From positions 1 through 18,695 of the forward strand of contig CAZQAA010000087.1 in assembly GCA_964591255.1 (NCBI GenBank): 18,695 nucleotides of DNA, read 5' to 3'. The DNA comes from CAZQAA01 sp964591255 (GTDB taxonomy: Bacteria > Desulfobacterota > DSM-4660 > Desulfatiglandales > Desulfatiglandaceae). Positions 1-6,685 of this stretch are shown one piece after another; the stretch's first letter is position 1; every line of letters begins with the position of its first letter. A program made the translations under genes and the position numbers. The notes under the pieces are model-generated. The model was not told the DNA's origin. It was given only the letters and a program-made list of their open reading frames with translations, and made no database searches.

Positions 1-81
1 AAAGAGATTAGAAAAGAGATCTCCTCTGGTTATAAAATGTTTGAAAAAAATCTAGGTTTTAAGCCACCATATTTTGCTTAA
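1..81 (+). CDS. Possible C-terminal tail of an upstream gene (partial)
   Basis: Frame 1 is open from the first base of the window to a TAA at 79-81 and gives 26 residues of ordinary-looking protein (KEIRKEISSGYKMFEKNLGF, then six more residues ending in FA). The fragment is too short to identify. Its G-Y-K-M-F-E-K-N-L-G-F-K-P pattern faintly recalls the region before the end of some polysaccharide deacetylase-like proteins, but that is a weak impression. It could be chance, since the stretch is AT-rich and only 27 codons long. Confidence 0.25.
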   Translation, partial: KEIRKEISSGYKMFEKNLGFKPPYFA

Positions 82-106
82 ACATATCCACTAACATCTT
101 TCGATG

Positions 107-134
107 CCCACCTTCGACTCTATTCGAAGGTTGG
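107..134. repeat. Inverted repeat upstream of the exported TPR gene
   Basis: ACCTTCGA at 110-117 pairs perfectly with TCGAAGGT at 124-131 around a 6-base loop. After one mismatch, two more C-G pairs (107-108 with 133-134) extend the stem to 10 pairs. It ends about 20 bases before the Shine-Dalgarno sequence of the gene starting at 166. No T-run follows on either strand, so it is not a standard intrinsic terminator. It could be an mRNA leader hairpin or an operator. Confidence 0.5.
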
Positions 135-165
135 TATCGAAAATTTGCTATCAAAAGGAGGGGCA

Positions 166-1080
166 ATGAAACAAAAAGGACTCTGGCTATGTGTACTCAT
201 TCTCATTGGAGTCATTGCTCTTGCACCCATCCCAGCCATAGGGCGTCCGGTGAGTCTCGAGGGCAAAGTGAGCCAGCCTATTTTACAGGGGATTTCCGAA
301 AAAGAGTGCATTGTCCTTGCGACTGCCAAGGCGAGGCATGATCTGCTTGGAATGGTTGGGGCAAGGTGGGCAGAAAATCTCTCCAGCAAAGGCGAAGAGC
401 TTGCGGACGAGAAAATGGGGGCCATTAATGGCCTGGCCAGGGGACTGTTGCAGATACAGATCATGAGGGAAGAAAAGGTATCCCTGGCAAATGGGTCTGC
501 AATCCATCTCATCGCAAAGGTTGAGTATGAAAAAGATGTAATCTGGGAAGGCGTGAAAAGACTAAACGCCATGCCAATCCATCTGGAAAGATGGCAGAGG
601 AGCCGCGAAAGAGAAGAAGAACTGTTATCAAGGGGGGACCAGATCGAGAAAGGGGCCTTGGGAAAAGGCGAGCAGAAACAAATGAAAAAGATTGTTCAGT
701 GCCTGAAGGCCCTGGTGTGGAATGAAAAGGCACTGCGTATTTGGCCCGAGGACCTTAACCCGGAGGAGCTTGACAAGGCCTTAGCCTTTATCAACAAGGC
801 CATTGAACTGGATCCCGCATATTACATGCTATATCTGAACCGTGGTGATATGTATGCCGAGCAACTGGACCCAGAGCTGGCCCTGCTGGACTATGCAGAG
901 GCCATACAGCTAAACCCGACGTGTGGTAGGGCATACAGTATGCAGGCAATTATACATGCTGCACACTATGACCGTAAGACCCTTGCCTGCATGGAGGCAA
1001 AAAAGGCCTGCGAATTAGGAGAATGCCAGGCCATCGAATTCCTTATATCCATGGGCGAGTGCATAACAGCCGTAAAATAA
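166..1080 (+). CDS. Exported FlgT/LPP20-like protein with C-terminal TPRs
   Basis: Protein of 304 aa. I chose the ATG at 166 because AAGGAGG lies at 155-161, just upstream; an in-frame TTG at 145 has no ribosome binding site. Residues 1-26 form a signal peptide (KQK, then a hydrophobic core, then APIPAIG) without an obvious lipobox cysteine, so the protein should be periplasmic. Residues about 43-125 resemble the N-terminal fold of FlgT/LPP20-type proteins: an Ala-rich helix followed by a long helix and strands ending AKVEYEKDV. A charged helical linker follows. Residues about 203-270 form two TPR-like helical pairs (ALAFINKAIELDP and LALLDYAEAIQLNP). The tail is Cys-rich (CMEAKKACELGEC), like a Sel1 repeat end. 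A role as a cell-envelope scaffold is plausible, but the specific function is unknown. No co-directional neighbour is close enough to form an operon. Confidence 0.75.
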   Translation: MKQKGLWLCVLILIGVIALAPIPAIGRPVSLEGKVSQPILQGISEKECIVLATAKARHDLLGMVGARWAENLSSKGEELADEKMGAINGLARGLLQIQIMREEKVSLANGSAIHLIAKVEYEKDVIWEGVKRLNAMPIHLERWQRSREREEELLSRGDQIEKGALGKGEQKQMKKIVQCLKALVWNEKALRIWPEDLNPEELDKALAFINKAIELDPAYYMLYLNRGDMYAEQLDPELALLDYAEAIQLNPTCGRAYSMQAIIHAAHYDRKTLACMEAKKACELGECQAIEFLISMGECITAVK

Positions 1081-1227
1081 TATCTGTTCTATCATTGCAT
1101 ATATGGGAGCAAATCTTTGACGAGCCGTCACGCTACCACTGCTATCAGGTGACAATGAAAAGCGCACAGCAACATCACTTTCATGCCATCTGAAATCATG
1201 CTGCCCAAAAAAATCTGAAAGTATTTT

Positions 1228-1260
1228 TGTTCCCCCTTGTTCCGTGATGTTTGGGGGACA
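1228..1260. repeat. Imperfect hairpin between convergent genes
   Basis: TGTTCCCCC at 1228-1236 can pair with GGGGGACA at 1253-1260, with one bulged T and a 16-base loop. It lies directly after the stop codon of the minus-strand gene ending at 1262, at the tail of a 181-base convergent intergenic stretch (1081-1261). I see no gene in that stretch. There is no U-run in either transcript, so it is only a weak candidate for a transcription-end or mRNA-stabilising hairpin. Confidence 0.3.
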
Positions 1261-1261
1261 A

Positions 1262-2449
1262 TTAGGGGTTTAGCTGTCCAGAAATTTCTCTTCGATAAAA
1301 ATCGCGTGTCAGGCGGGTAGTAACTGATACGCTTACGGCAACATGCTCTATCATATTCCTGAACAGGGCTGGAATCTGGTTATATTCCTTCCACAACATA
1401 TCAAGGTCTAAAGGCTTTGCCTTGAAATCCTGGGTTATCCAGACAGAAGCGGACCTGGGCTCATGGCCTATGTCCAAAAAGGGAAATCCACCGACAAAAT
1501 CTCCTTCATCAAGATAGACAAGGGGTATGTGACCTTCATCTGTCTCTTGAACAATCGACGCCTTGCCCTGGGTTATCAGAAAAATGGAATCTTTCCCCTC
1601 TCCCTGTTTTATGGCAATCTCCTTGTCGCTTATAAATTCCTGGAACCTGTCCTTTTTGCAATATATCTCAACAGCCCTGTCAGTAATCTGTTTCATCCTC
1701 TTGTCCAGGCCTGTCAAAAGCTGCCTGAGTTCATGTGACATGGTCAAAAATTTCTGTGAAAGACGTTGCTGATCCAGAACCCCCAACTGTACATCGGTCT
1801 CGGCCCTGACTGTTGCGCTCCGGATATTGTCCTGAAACAGGAACGAGGCCATACTCCCAATAAAAGATCCATCACCCAGGCGAAGGATCGTCAGCGGCCC
1901 CAGGGGCGTCTCCCTGATAATACCAGCATTCCCTTTCAGAACTACCCATATCCAGCTGCCATATCTATCCTGATGGACGATCTCCTGACCTTCAAAAAAA
2001 TCCTCCAGATCCACTACATACTCAAAATCCACAAGAGGCCCCTTGATTACAGGGGGAGTAAAGGGTTCTTCCAGACAAACCCTATCCTTTTCACAGGACA
2101 CCGCCGGGCCCATCTCCTTTATCTCACCCTCGTCCAGCATTCTCAAGCCGTCCATAACGATCTCCATCAGGCTGCGATTAACCACTCTTTTCACATCAAC
2201 ATTCTGTCTGCTGAACTCAAAATCACCTGATGTCCACCCGAAGAAGGAATAAACTGCATCCAGCCCGTTCAGTATACCGCTTGAGGCATTTACTATGCTG
2301 CCATCTATGAAATATACCGTTCCCGGATCCGGGGAATATTTATTCCTGAGATGCAGGACCCCTGTAGCATTATTCGAACCCAGAAGCTGAAACAGATCTC
2401 CTGTGGAAAGAAAATCAAGTCTGCCGGCAAGAATGGATTTATCATTCAT
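1262..2449 (-). CDS. PATAN (DUF4388) protein with two degenerate cyclic-nucleotide-binding folds
   Basis: Protein of 395 aa. Residues 5-110 match the PATAN/DUF4388 pattern: LAGRLDFLSTGDLFQLLG, then VYFIDGSIVNA, G-L-D-A and GWTSGDFEF. Two CNB-type beta-rolls follow, at about 145-260 (FFEGQEIVHQ, LRLGDGSFIGSM, RSATV) and 270-390 (FISDKEIAI, LDEGDFVGGF, RSASV). Both keep the phosphate-contacting Arg position (R210, R332) but lack the usual F-G-E glutamate (FIGS, FVGG), so cAMP/cGMP binding is doubtful. There is no membrane segment or DNA-binding domain, so it is probably a cytoplasmic effector or adaptor. It is the last gene of the three-gene minus-strand operon, 12 bases after the GTPase gene. 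PATAN domains are known from response-regulator-type signalling and gliding-associated proteins; coupling to the neighbouring GTPase is my inference. Confidence 0.8.
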   Translation of the reverse strand: MNDKSILAGRLDFLSTGDLFQLLGSNNATGVLHLRNKYSPDPGTVYFIDGSIVNASSGILNGLDAVYSFFGWTSGDFEFSRQNVDVKRVVNRSLMEIVMDGLRMLDEGEIKEMGPAVSCEKDRVCLEEPFTPPVIKGPLVDFEYVVDLEDFFEGQEIVHQDRYGSWIWVVLKGNAGIIRETPLGPLTILRLGDGSFIGSMASFLFQDNIRSATVRAETDVQLGVLDQQRLSQKFLTMSHELRQLLTGLDKRMKQITDRAVEIYCKKDRFQEFISDKEIAIKQGEGKDSIFLITQGKASIVQETDEGHIPLVYLDEGDFVGGFPFLDIGHEPRSASVWITQDFKAKPLDLDMLWKEYNQIPALFRNMIEHVAVSVSVTTRLTRDFYRREISGQLNP

Positions 2450-2461
2450 GGCCCCTCATTC

Positions 2462-3067
2462 CTATCCCATCTGTTTGATAAGTGACTGCAATGTCAGTCT
2501 TAAACATTCCTTGAGAGTGACACCAACACCGTGGCCATGAGCTGCACTGGCCGGAAAAGAGGGAACCCTGAGCTGACGATTGTAATCCCTTTCCATACTT
2601 TCTATAGACATAACAGGCACCCCTTCCCCTGCAAGATCCCTTTTGTTGTACTGGAAGACAAGGGGGATTTTTAATATGCTGATTCCATACTCTTTCAAGT
2701 TTTTCTGAAGATCCTGCAAGGAAATCATATTTTTTTCTCGTCTTACCGCAAGCGAATCCGCAACAAAGACGACTCCGTCGACTCCCCTCAATACCATCTT
2801 TCTTGTGGAACTATATTTTACCTGGCCCGGAACAGTAAAAAGCTGGACACGCACATCAAAACCCTTGATCTTGCCCACGTCCATGGGGAGAAAATCGAAA
2901 AAGAGGGTCCTGTCCCCTTCTGTCTTTGTTGAAACCATTTCGCCTTTCAGGCCTGTGTTAAGTTTATTGAAGATATATTCCAAGTTTGTCGTCTTCCCGC
3001 TCCTGCCCGGGCCATAATAGACAATCTTACACTCAATCTCCCTCTTTTTTACATTAATCCTGGCCAT
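2462..3067 (-). CDS. MglA-family small Ras-like GTPase
   Basis: Protein of 201 aa, close to the length of Myxococcus MglA. The G-motifs are intact: G1 GPGRSGKT (residues 19-26), the MglA-like block GDRTLFFDF (51-59), G3 TVPGQ (78-82), the MglA-typical GVDGVVFVADS (95-105), G4 NKRD (141-144) and a G5-like SAA (174-176). MglA GTPases set cell polarity and drive gliding or type IV pilus motility, normally with the GAP MglB (a Roadblock/LC7 protein). No MglB is encoded in this window. The gene starts 15 bases after the TPR gene ends and has no clear Shine-Dalgarno sequence, so translational coupling is likely. The C-terminus LRLTLQSLIKQMG replaces any lipid-attachment signal, as in MglA. The family call is firm; the physiological process is not known. 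Confidence 0.9.
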   Translation of the reverse strand: MARINVKKREIECKIVYYGPGRSGKTTNLEYIFNKLNTGLKGEMVSTKTEGDRTLFFDFLPMDVGKIKGFDVRVQLFTVPGQVKYSSTRKMVLRGVDGVVFVADSLAVRREKNMISLQDLQKNLKEYGISILKIPLVFQYNKRDLAGEGVPVMSIESMERDYNRQLRVPSFPASAAHGHGVGVTLKECLRLTLQSLIKQMG

Positions 3068-3082
3068 AAATCATATCAGACC

Positions 3083-4006
3083 CTACAGGATTCTGATCTC
3101 CACCAGATAATCCTCGTTTCCGGTATCACTATCCACCCTTGATCTCGATCTCACCTCTCCGCTGCCAACAAAAAGGGACATATGTGAATAAAAACGTATC
3201 TCTTTCAGAATGATTCCAGGATTGAATACCTCCTCCAAGGAAGAGTCTCCTGATGAGACCAGCAGGCTTATGGTATCAGCCGACTGGGAATGCACATCAA
3301 AGTCAATCATATTTCTTTTTCCCTCCTTTTCCAGTATTATCTCAACTGAAATAATTTCGGGGAGATCGCCTTCATGTATATCATCAGTAATGGAACCCGC
3401 ATCTACAACACCTGCCTTATCCAATCCCTTTCCCCGTGGAATAGCCTTTGAAACACCTCTTTTATTCAGTACCTCGCTAAGAAAAAGATACAGTTTATCC
3501 AATTCCTCTTCATTAAATATATTACCTGCATTCCATTCCCTGTATTTATCTATTGCATCATCTATTGAAGTAAGCGCCATGTGACACCTAAGGATATTCT
3601 TGGCCGCAAGGAACCGTACCTCCTCCTTTTCCAACAAAGGCTCAAGCTCTCCCAGGGCCCTCTCAAACTGGCCGAACTGGACCAATGCTATTGCCCCCTC
3701 AAGCACCGCCTTGTCGCTTTTTCCTGAGAAAGAAAATTTCTCCATAACAATATCCTGAAATTCCACAGACATCTCAGGGGCCCTCGATGCTTTTTCCACT
3801 CTCTCAATCTCATCTTGCAAATCATGACCAATGACGGATACCTCCTCTGCAAGGCCATTGTTTTCTGTCAACGGCTTGTTTTCATCGATCAGTTTCCGTA
3901 CAAGCTCCAGCCGCTCCTTGGCCTCATCCAGCAGGCCTTGAGCTTTATAAACCTTCACTTCTGTTAATAGAGCTTTTATCCTATTTCCAATTTCCCCATG
4001 TTCCAT
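3083..4006 (-). CDS. TPR protein with degenerate PilZ-like C-terminal domain
   Basis: Protein of 307 aa with no signal peptide or membrane helix. Residues about 8-45 (LLTEVKVYKAQGLLDEAKER) and 100-165 (ALVQFGQFERALGELEPLL, then LRCHMALTSIDDAIDKYREW) are TPR-like helical hairpins. Residues about 215-307 form an all-beta domain shaped like PilZ: strand, S-x-S, strand, NPGIILKEIRFYSH, GEVRSRSR and a final YLVEIRIL. The RxxxR and (D/N)xSxxG residues needed for c-di-GMP are not recognisable, so any PilZ relationship is structural guesswork. The ATG at 4006 has an excellent ribosome binding site (AAGGGGG, 4012-4018). It is the first gene of the operon with the MglA-like GTPase and the PATAN protein, and could be a GTPase partner or localiser. 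I do not recognise a named family. Confidence 0.7.
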   Translation of the reverse strand: MEHGEIGNRIKALLTEVKVYKAQGLLDEAKERLELVRKLIDENKPLTENNGLAEEVSVIGHDLQDEIERVEKASRAPEMSVEFQDIVMEKFSFSGKSDKAVLEGAIALVQFGQFERALGELEPLLEKEEVRFLAAKNILRCHMALTSIDDAIDKYREWNAGNIFNEEELDKLYLFLSEVLNKRGVSKAIPRGKGLDKAGVVDAGSITDDIHEGDLPEIISVEIILEKEGKRNMIDFDVHSQSADTISLLVSSGDSSLEEVFNPGIILKEIRFYSHMSLFVGSGEVRSRSRVDSDTGNEDYLVEIRIL

Positions 4007-4034
4007 AAAAACCCCCTTGGAGATTCAGGCCTGG

Positions 4035-4043
4035 ATTATAACA
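4035..4043 (-). promoter_or_regulatory. Extended -10 promoter of the TPR/GTPase/PATAN operon
   Basis: Read on the minus strand the site is TG-T-TATAAT: a perfect -10 hexamer (4035-4040) preceded by the TG extension (4042-4043). No good TTGACA lies 16-18 bases upstream, which fits an extended -10 promoter. Predicted transcription would begin near 4028, giving a leader of about 20 bases that contains the AAGGGGG ribosome binding site of the gene starting at 4006. Confidence 0.55.
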
Positions 4044-4102
4044 ATCTCTGATATTTTCTCTTTTTTCCTTTATACAAAAAGCGGCATGCCATTCAAGCAC
4101 CC

Positions 4103-4906
4103 TTATTCCCTGTAGCCCTCAGGGACGGGTTGGCCATCCATATATACCCTGTCATGTTCATCTAAAGCAAAACGTCCTCTCGCTATCAATTCTATCGTAC
4201 GGGGAAAAATTTCCCAGTCCCCTATTCTTTTTAAATCCTGCTGATACTTTTCTACCACATGCAGGAATCTATCCGTATCCTTGGTTAATATATCAACGGG
4301 CTTCGGCAACTCTACCTTCAGGGCCCTTGAAACCATCAAAAGGGGCCCTGTATCCACGCCTTTGTCGGTCCAAAGGGTTGAAGAACGAAGGATGCCTTCC
4401 CCCGCGGCAATCGCATCCCTGACCGCATTGTCACCAACATATTTTCTCCGGCCATCGGGCAAACGAATGGACAGATCAGCAGGATGTACATTCACACACC
4501 TGTTCAGGGTAGTATAGCTCATGTACCCGCCCAGGGCGTTCACATCTATATCAAATGCCTTTATAAGTTTAAGCGCTAACCTGTCATACGCCCTCCTAAT
4601 CTCAAGACCTTCTGGGGTGCCTATTGTCCTTTTAAAAGATCTTAACAGATGGAATTTCCTGATATCATAGCTGAAATACGGAAGACCATTTTCCAGGGCA
4701 ATCCTTTCGCCAAGGCTTGTCCCGTCCGAGCGATCACTGAATATGAATACGACTTCAAAAGGGGAGACACCTTCAGATTCTCTCAACTTTTTCTCATGTT
4801 CGATCAGTCTCATGATATTGGTGCCTGATCCTGACATAAAGGCGGCCACCCGCATAGGCCTTCCGGCCTTTTCCGGATCAAAAAGTGGTGTGAGCTGCAT
4901 GTTCAA
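4103..4906 (-). CDS. PurN-like formyltransferase family protein
   Basis: Protein of 267 aa. Residues 18-190 match the PurN/formyltransferase fold: RVAAFMSGSGTNIMRLI (19-35) corresponds to the PurN nucleotide loop, NVHPADL (139-145) to its NIHP block, and GVDTGP (183-188) to its D-x-G-P block. The catalytic triad is therefore present as N139, H141 and D185. It is longer than typical PurN (about 200-220 aa), with an extra N-terminal segment and a C-terminal tail. The region after NVHP (RLPDGRRKYVGDNAV) does not match the PurN S-L-L-P loop. Transfer of formyl from 10-formyltetrahydrofolate is the family reaction; the acceptor here is unknown and need not be GAR. The start codon overlaps the PGK-like stop (ATGA, 4903-4906), so the two are co-translated. 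A paralogue in the genome may be the true PurN. Confidence 0.75.
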   Translation of the reverse strand: MNMQLTPLFDPEKAGRPMRVAAFMSGSGTNIMRLIEHEKKLRESEGVSPFEVVFIFSDRSDGTSLGERIALENGLPYFSYDIRKFHLLRSFKRTIGTPEGLEIRRAYDRLALKLIKAFDIDVNALGGYMSYTTLNRCVNVHPADLSIRLPDGRRKYVGDNAVRDAIAAGEGILRSSTLWTDKGVDTGPLLMVSRALKVELPKPVDILTKDTDRFLHVVEKYQQDLKRIGDWEIFPRTIELIARGRFALDEHDRVYMDGQPVPEGYRE

Positions 4907-6198
4907 CTCTCCATTAAGGCCTTAACCGGCTTAAGGTTGTAAGGACTTCCCTGCTCTATAGCAGCAAGAACACTGCCCCCGCCTGTAAAATAATAGGTGT
5001 TTTGATCATCAAGGCCCTTCAAGTATGCGCCGGGACAGAGATTTTTCAGTTCCTGCAGGGTATCACCACCTCCAAACAGTTTCAGGGCGGTGTCATTGGA
5101 TGTGATCAAATCGTATATCCCTGCAGAACCCTCAAAAAAAGATGGCATAAACCCCATAACCGCATTTACAAAGATGGTCCTGGCAGACCCTATAACATCC
5201 TTTACCCCCTTTTCTTCATAAGAACGCGGATCTATATCCAGTACATAGTTGATCTCTTTTTTCCGTCTCATCTCCTCTATACTAACTGTCCTGAACCGCC
5301 CTTTGATCCTCTCTTCCATGATGTCCGATTCAACAAGATACGGCATTTCCAAAATCTTGTTTTCCTTCCTGTCAAGCCCTACAAGCTGTGCGGCAAGGGT
5401 CTTGTCCTCTTCAGACACACTTGCAATTTGCACGCCATATTTGGCTGACAAATACGTGTTGTATATCAGACCACCCAGGATAAGATAATCCACCTTGTCA
5501 TATAAGGCCCTGAGAGGTCCTATCTTGGTATCGTATTTGGCACCGGCAATTACGGCCACAAACGGTCTGTCAGGATTAAGGACCCGGCCAAGATTTCCGA
5601 GTTCCTTCTGAAGCAATATGCCGGCAAACGATGGAAGCCGTTCGGCTATATCATAGGTGGATACATGGGCCTGCCAGGAGCCGAATGCATCGTTTACAAA
5701 CATATCTGCAATACCAGCCAGCTCATCCGCAAAAGAATCCCTCTCGGGGCCATCGGATTGCTCCCCCTGAAACCAACGGGAATTGGGTAGATATATCATG
5801 CCGATCCTTCCCGCTTTCAGATTCTCAATAGCCGGCATAATAGAACCATCAAGGTGTTCAATACCCTTTTCCGGGTGCACGGAAAACCTTTGCACATGTA
5901 TCTTAACGGGCAATTTCTGCTCGATATACTTTGCTATCGGCTCTACTGATTCACCTTCACTACAATTTATTCTGCCCGTCTTTTTATCCTTGGGCCGGCC
6001 AACGTGGGTAATAAGTACGGGCCTGCCCCCTCCTTCCGCGATGGCATAGAGTGTACCTATGGTGGCATCTATACGGTAAGGATCCTTTATCCTGCCGTTT
6101 TTCACTACATTGTGATCCACCCTGACGAGAACCACCTTCCCTTTCATGTCGGCATGCTGCATCAGCCTTAAACGATGGTCCAAACCTCTATTTTCCAT
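4903..6198 (-). CDS. pgk: Divergent phosphoglycerate kinase family protein
   Basis: Protein of 431 aa; family members are usually about 390-420. Recognisable PGK elements are VLVRVDHN (23-30, usually RVDFN), R42, THVGRP (64-69), PNSRW (138-142, usually ENVRF), MFVNDAFGS (166-174), AGAKYDTKIG (219-227, usually GGAKVSDKIG) and GGGDT (376-380). Most substrate contacts survive (R26, D28, N30, R42, H65, R68, R141, K221, K225). Two blocks do not: the usual H-R-A-H-S is W-Q-A-H-V (175-179), losing the substrate-binding Arg, and FWNGPMGVFE is FVNAVMGFMP (343-352). If active it would interconvert 1,3-bisphosphoglycerate/ADP and 3-phosphoglycerate/ATP in the cytoplasm. Whether it still does is uncertain. 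It is the first gene of a two-gene operon with the formyltransferase. The symbol reflects family membership only. Confidence 0.8.
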   Translation of the reverse strand: MENRGLDHRLRLMQHADMKGKVVLVRVDHNVVKNGRIKDPYRIDATIGTLYAIAEGGGRPVLITHVGRPKDKKTGRINCSEGESVEPIAKYIEQKLPVKIHVQRFSVHPEKGIEHLDGSIMPAIENLKAGRIGMIYLPNSRWFQGEQSDGPERDSFADELAGIADMFVNDAFGSWQAHVSTYDIAERLPSFAGILLQKELGNLGRVLNPDRPFVAVIAGAKYDTKIGPLRALYDKVDYLILGGLIYNTYLSAKYGVQIASVSEEDKTLAAQLVGLDRKENKILEMPYLVESDIMEERIKGRFRTVSIEEMRRKKEINYVLDIDPRSYEEKGVKDVIGSARTIFVNAVMGFMPSFFEGSAGIYDLITSNDTALKLFGGGDTLQELKNLCPGAYLKGLDDQNTYYFTGGGSVLAAIEQGSPYNLKPVKALMES

Positions 6199-6204
6199 TT
6201 GGCA

Positions 6205-6212
6205 CCCCCCCC
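6205..6212 (-). promoter_or_regulatory. G8 tract serving as ribosome binding site for the PGK-like gene
   Basis: Eight consecutive G on the minus strand, followed by TGCCAA, lie six bases ahead of the ATG at 6196-6198. It is the only purine-rich stretch in Shine-Dalgarno position. A mononucleotide G8 run can slip during replication, and each slip would alter the ribosome binding site. Confidence 0.45.
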
Positions 6213-6245
6213 AATTTAAGTTATATATGGTCTTATCTCCTCAAT

Positions 6246-6251
6246 TATACT
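6246..6251 (+). promoter_or_regulatory. Possible -10 element for the cupin/murA gene run
   Basis: TATACT (5 of 6 to the consensus) lies about 75 bases before the cupin start in the divergent intergenic region. The sequence 16-19 bases upstream is only AT-rich (TTATAT) with no real -35, so this is a tentative call. It abuts the opposing promoter of the PGK-like operon, so the two would compete or be co-regulated. Confidence 0.3.
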
Positions 6252-6257
6252 ATGAAG

Positions 6258-6287
6258 GTTATATGACTTTTTATTGAAATGAATCAA
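6258..6287 (-). promoter_or_regulatory. Sigma70-type promoter of the PGK-like/formyltransferase operon
   Basis: On the minus strand TTGATT (6282-6287) and TATAAC (6258-6263) are separated by 18 bases. Matches to consensus are 4 of 6 and 5 of 6. Transcription would start near 6250 and give a leader of about 50 bases before the ATG at 6198. Confidence 0.45.
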
Positions 6288-6323
6288 GGCCAAATTAAAG
6301 GTAGAGACATGGAGGATTATCGC

Positions 6324-6662
6324 ATGATTGTAAGGAATATCAATGACAAGGAAGTTCAGGAAACCACATATCTTGCACATGGCGGCGCCATTGCCCAAAT
6401 GATCCTGGATGGACGCACATTAAAAGAGATAGGTTTTTTGGCCATTGCCAGACTCGCGGCCGGCAGAGAGATAGAGCCACATATAGATCCCATGGAAGAG
6501 ATCTATTTTATATTGAGCGGGTCAGGTGTAATGCATGTTGATGAAGAAAAAAGGGGGGTAGGACCGGGAGATGCCGTCTGGATTCCTGTAGGGGCCAGAC
6601 ATGCCCTTGCAAACAACGGGCAGGAAGATTGCGTCATTCTGGTAGTTGCGTCCCCCGTATAA
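6324..6662 (+). CDS. Small single-domain cupin protein
   Basis: Protein of 112 aa. I chose the ATG at 6324 because GGAGG (6311-6315) lies eight bases upstream and the protein then begins MIVRNI, as many small cupins do; in-frame ATGs at 6279 and 6309 have poorer sites. Cupin motif 1 reads G-REIEP-H53-I-D55-PMEE-IYFILSG, with Asp where the second His of HxH normally sits. Motif 2 reads GDAVWIPVGARHALANN (82-98) with H93. Metal ligands would be H53, D55, E59 and H93. Such cupins are sugar- or small-molecule-binding proteins or enzymes, and the substrate cannot be told from sequence. It is the first gene of the plus-strand run, 23 bases before the PC4-like gene. Confidence 0.8.
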   Translation: MIVRNINDKEVQETTYLAHGGAIAQMILDGRTLKEIGFLAIARLAAGREIEPHIDPMEEIYFILSGSGVMHVDEEKRGVGPGDAVWIPVGARHALANNGQEDCVILVVASPV

Positions 6663-6685
6663 ATATGAAAGGAGGAGAAAAAAAT

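Noticed and set aside
1766..2230. 154-codon plus-strand frame inside the PATAN/CNB gene
   Set aside because: Antisense to recognisable domains with no family resemblance of its own; a shadow frame.
4076..4090. GGCATGCC palindrome followed by T5 as a terminator of the formyltransferase gene
   Set aside because: The palindrome has no loop, so no stable hairpin can form before the short T-run.
5002..5448. 148-codon plus-strand frame inside the PGK-like gene
   Set aside because: It is antisense to a clearly coding frame, composition is unlike a protein (Pro/Cys/Phe-rich) and it lacks a ribosome binding site; it is a shadow frame.
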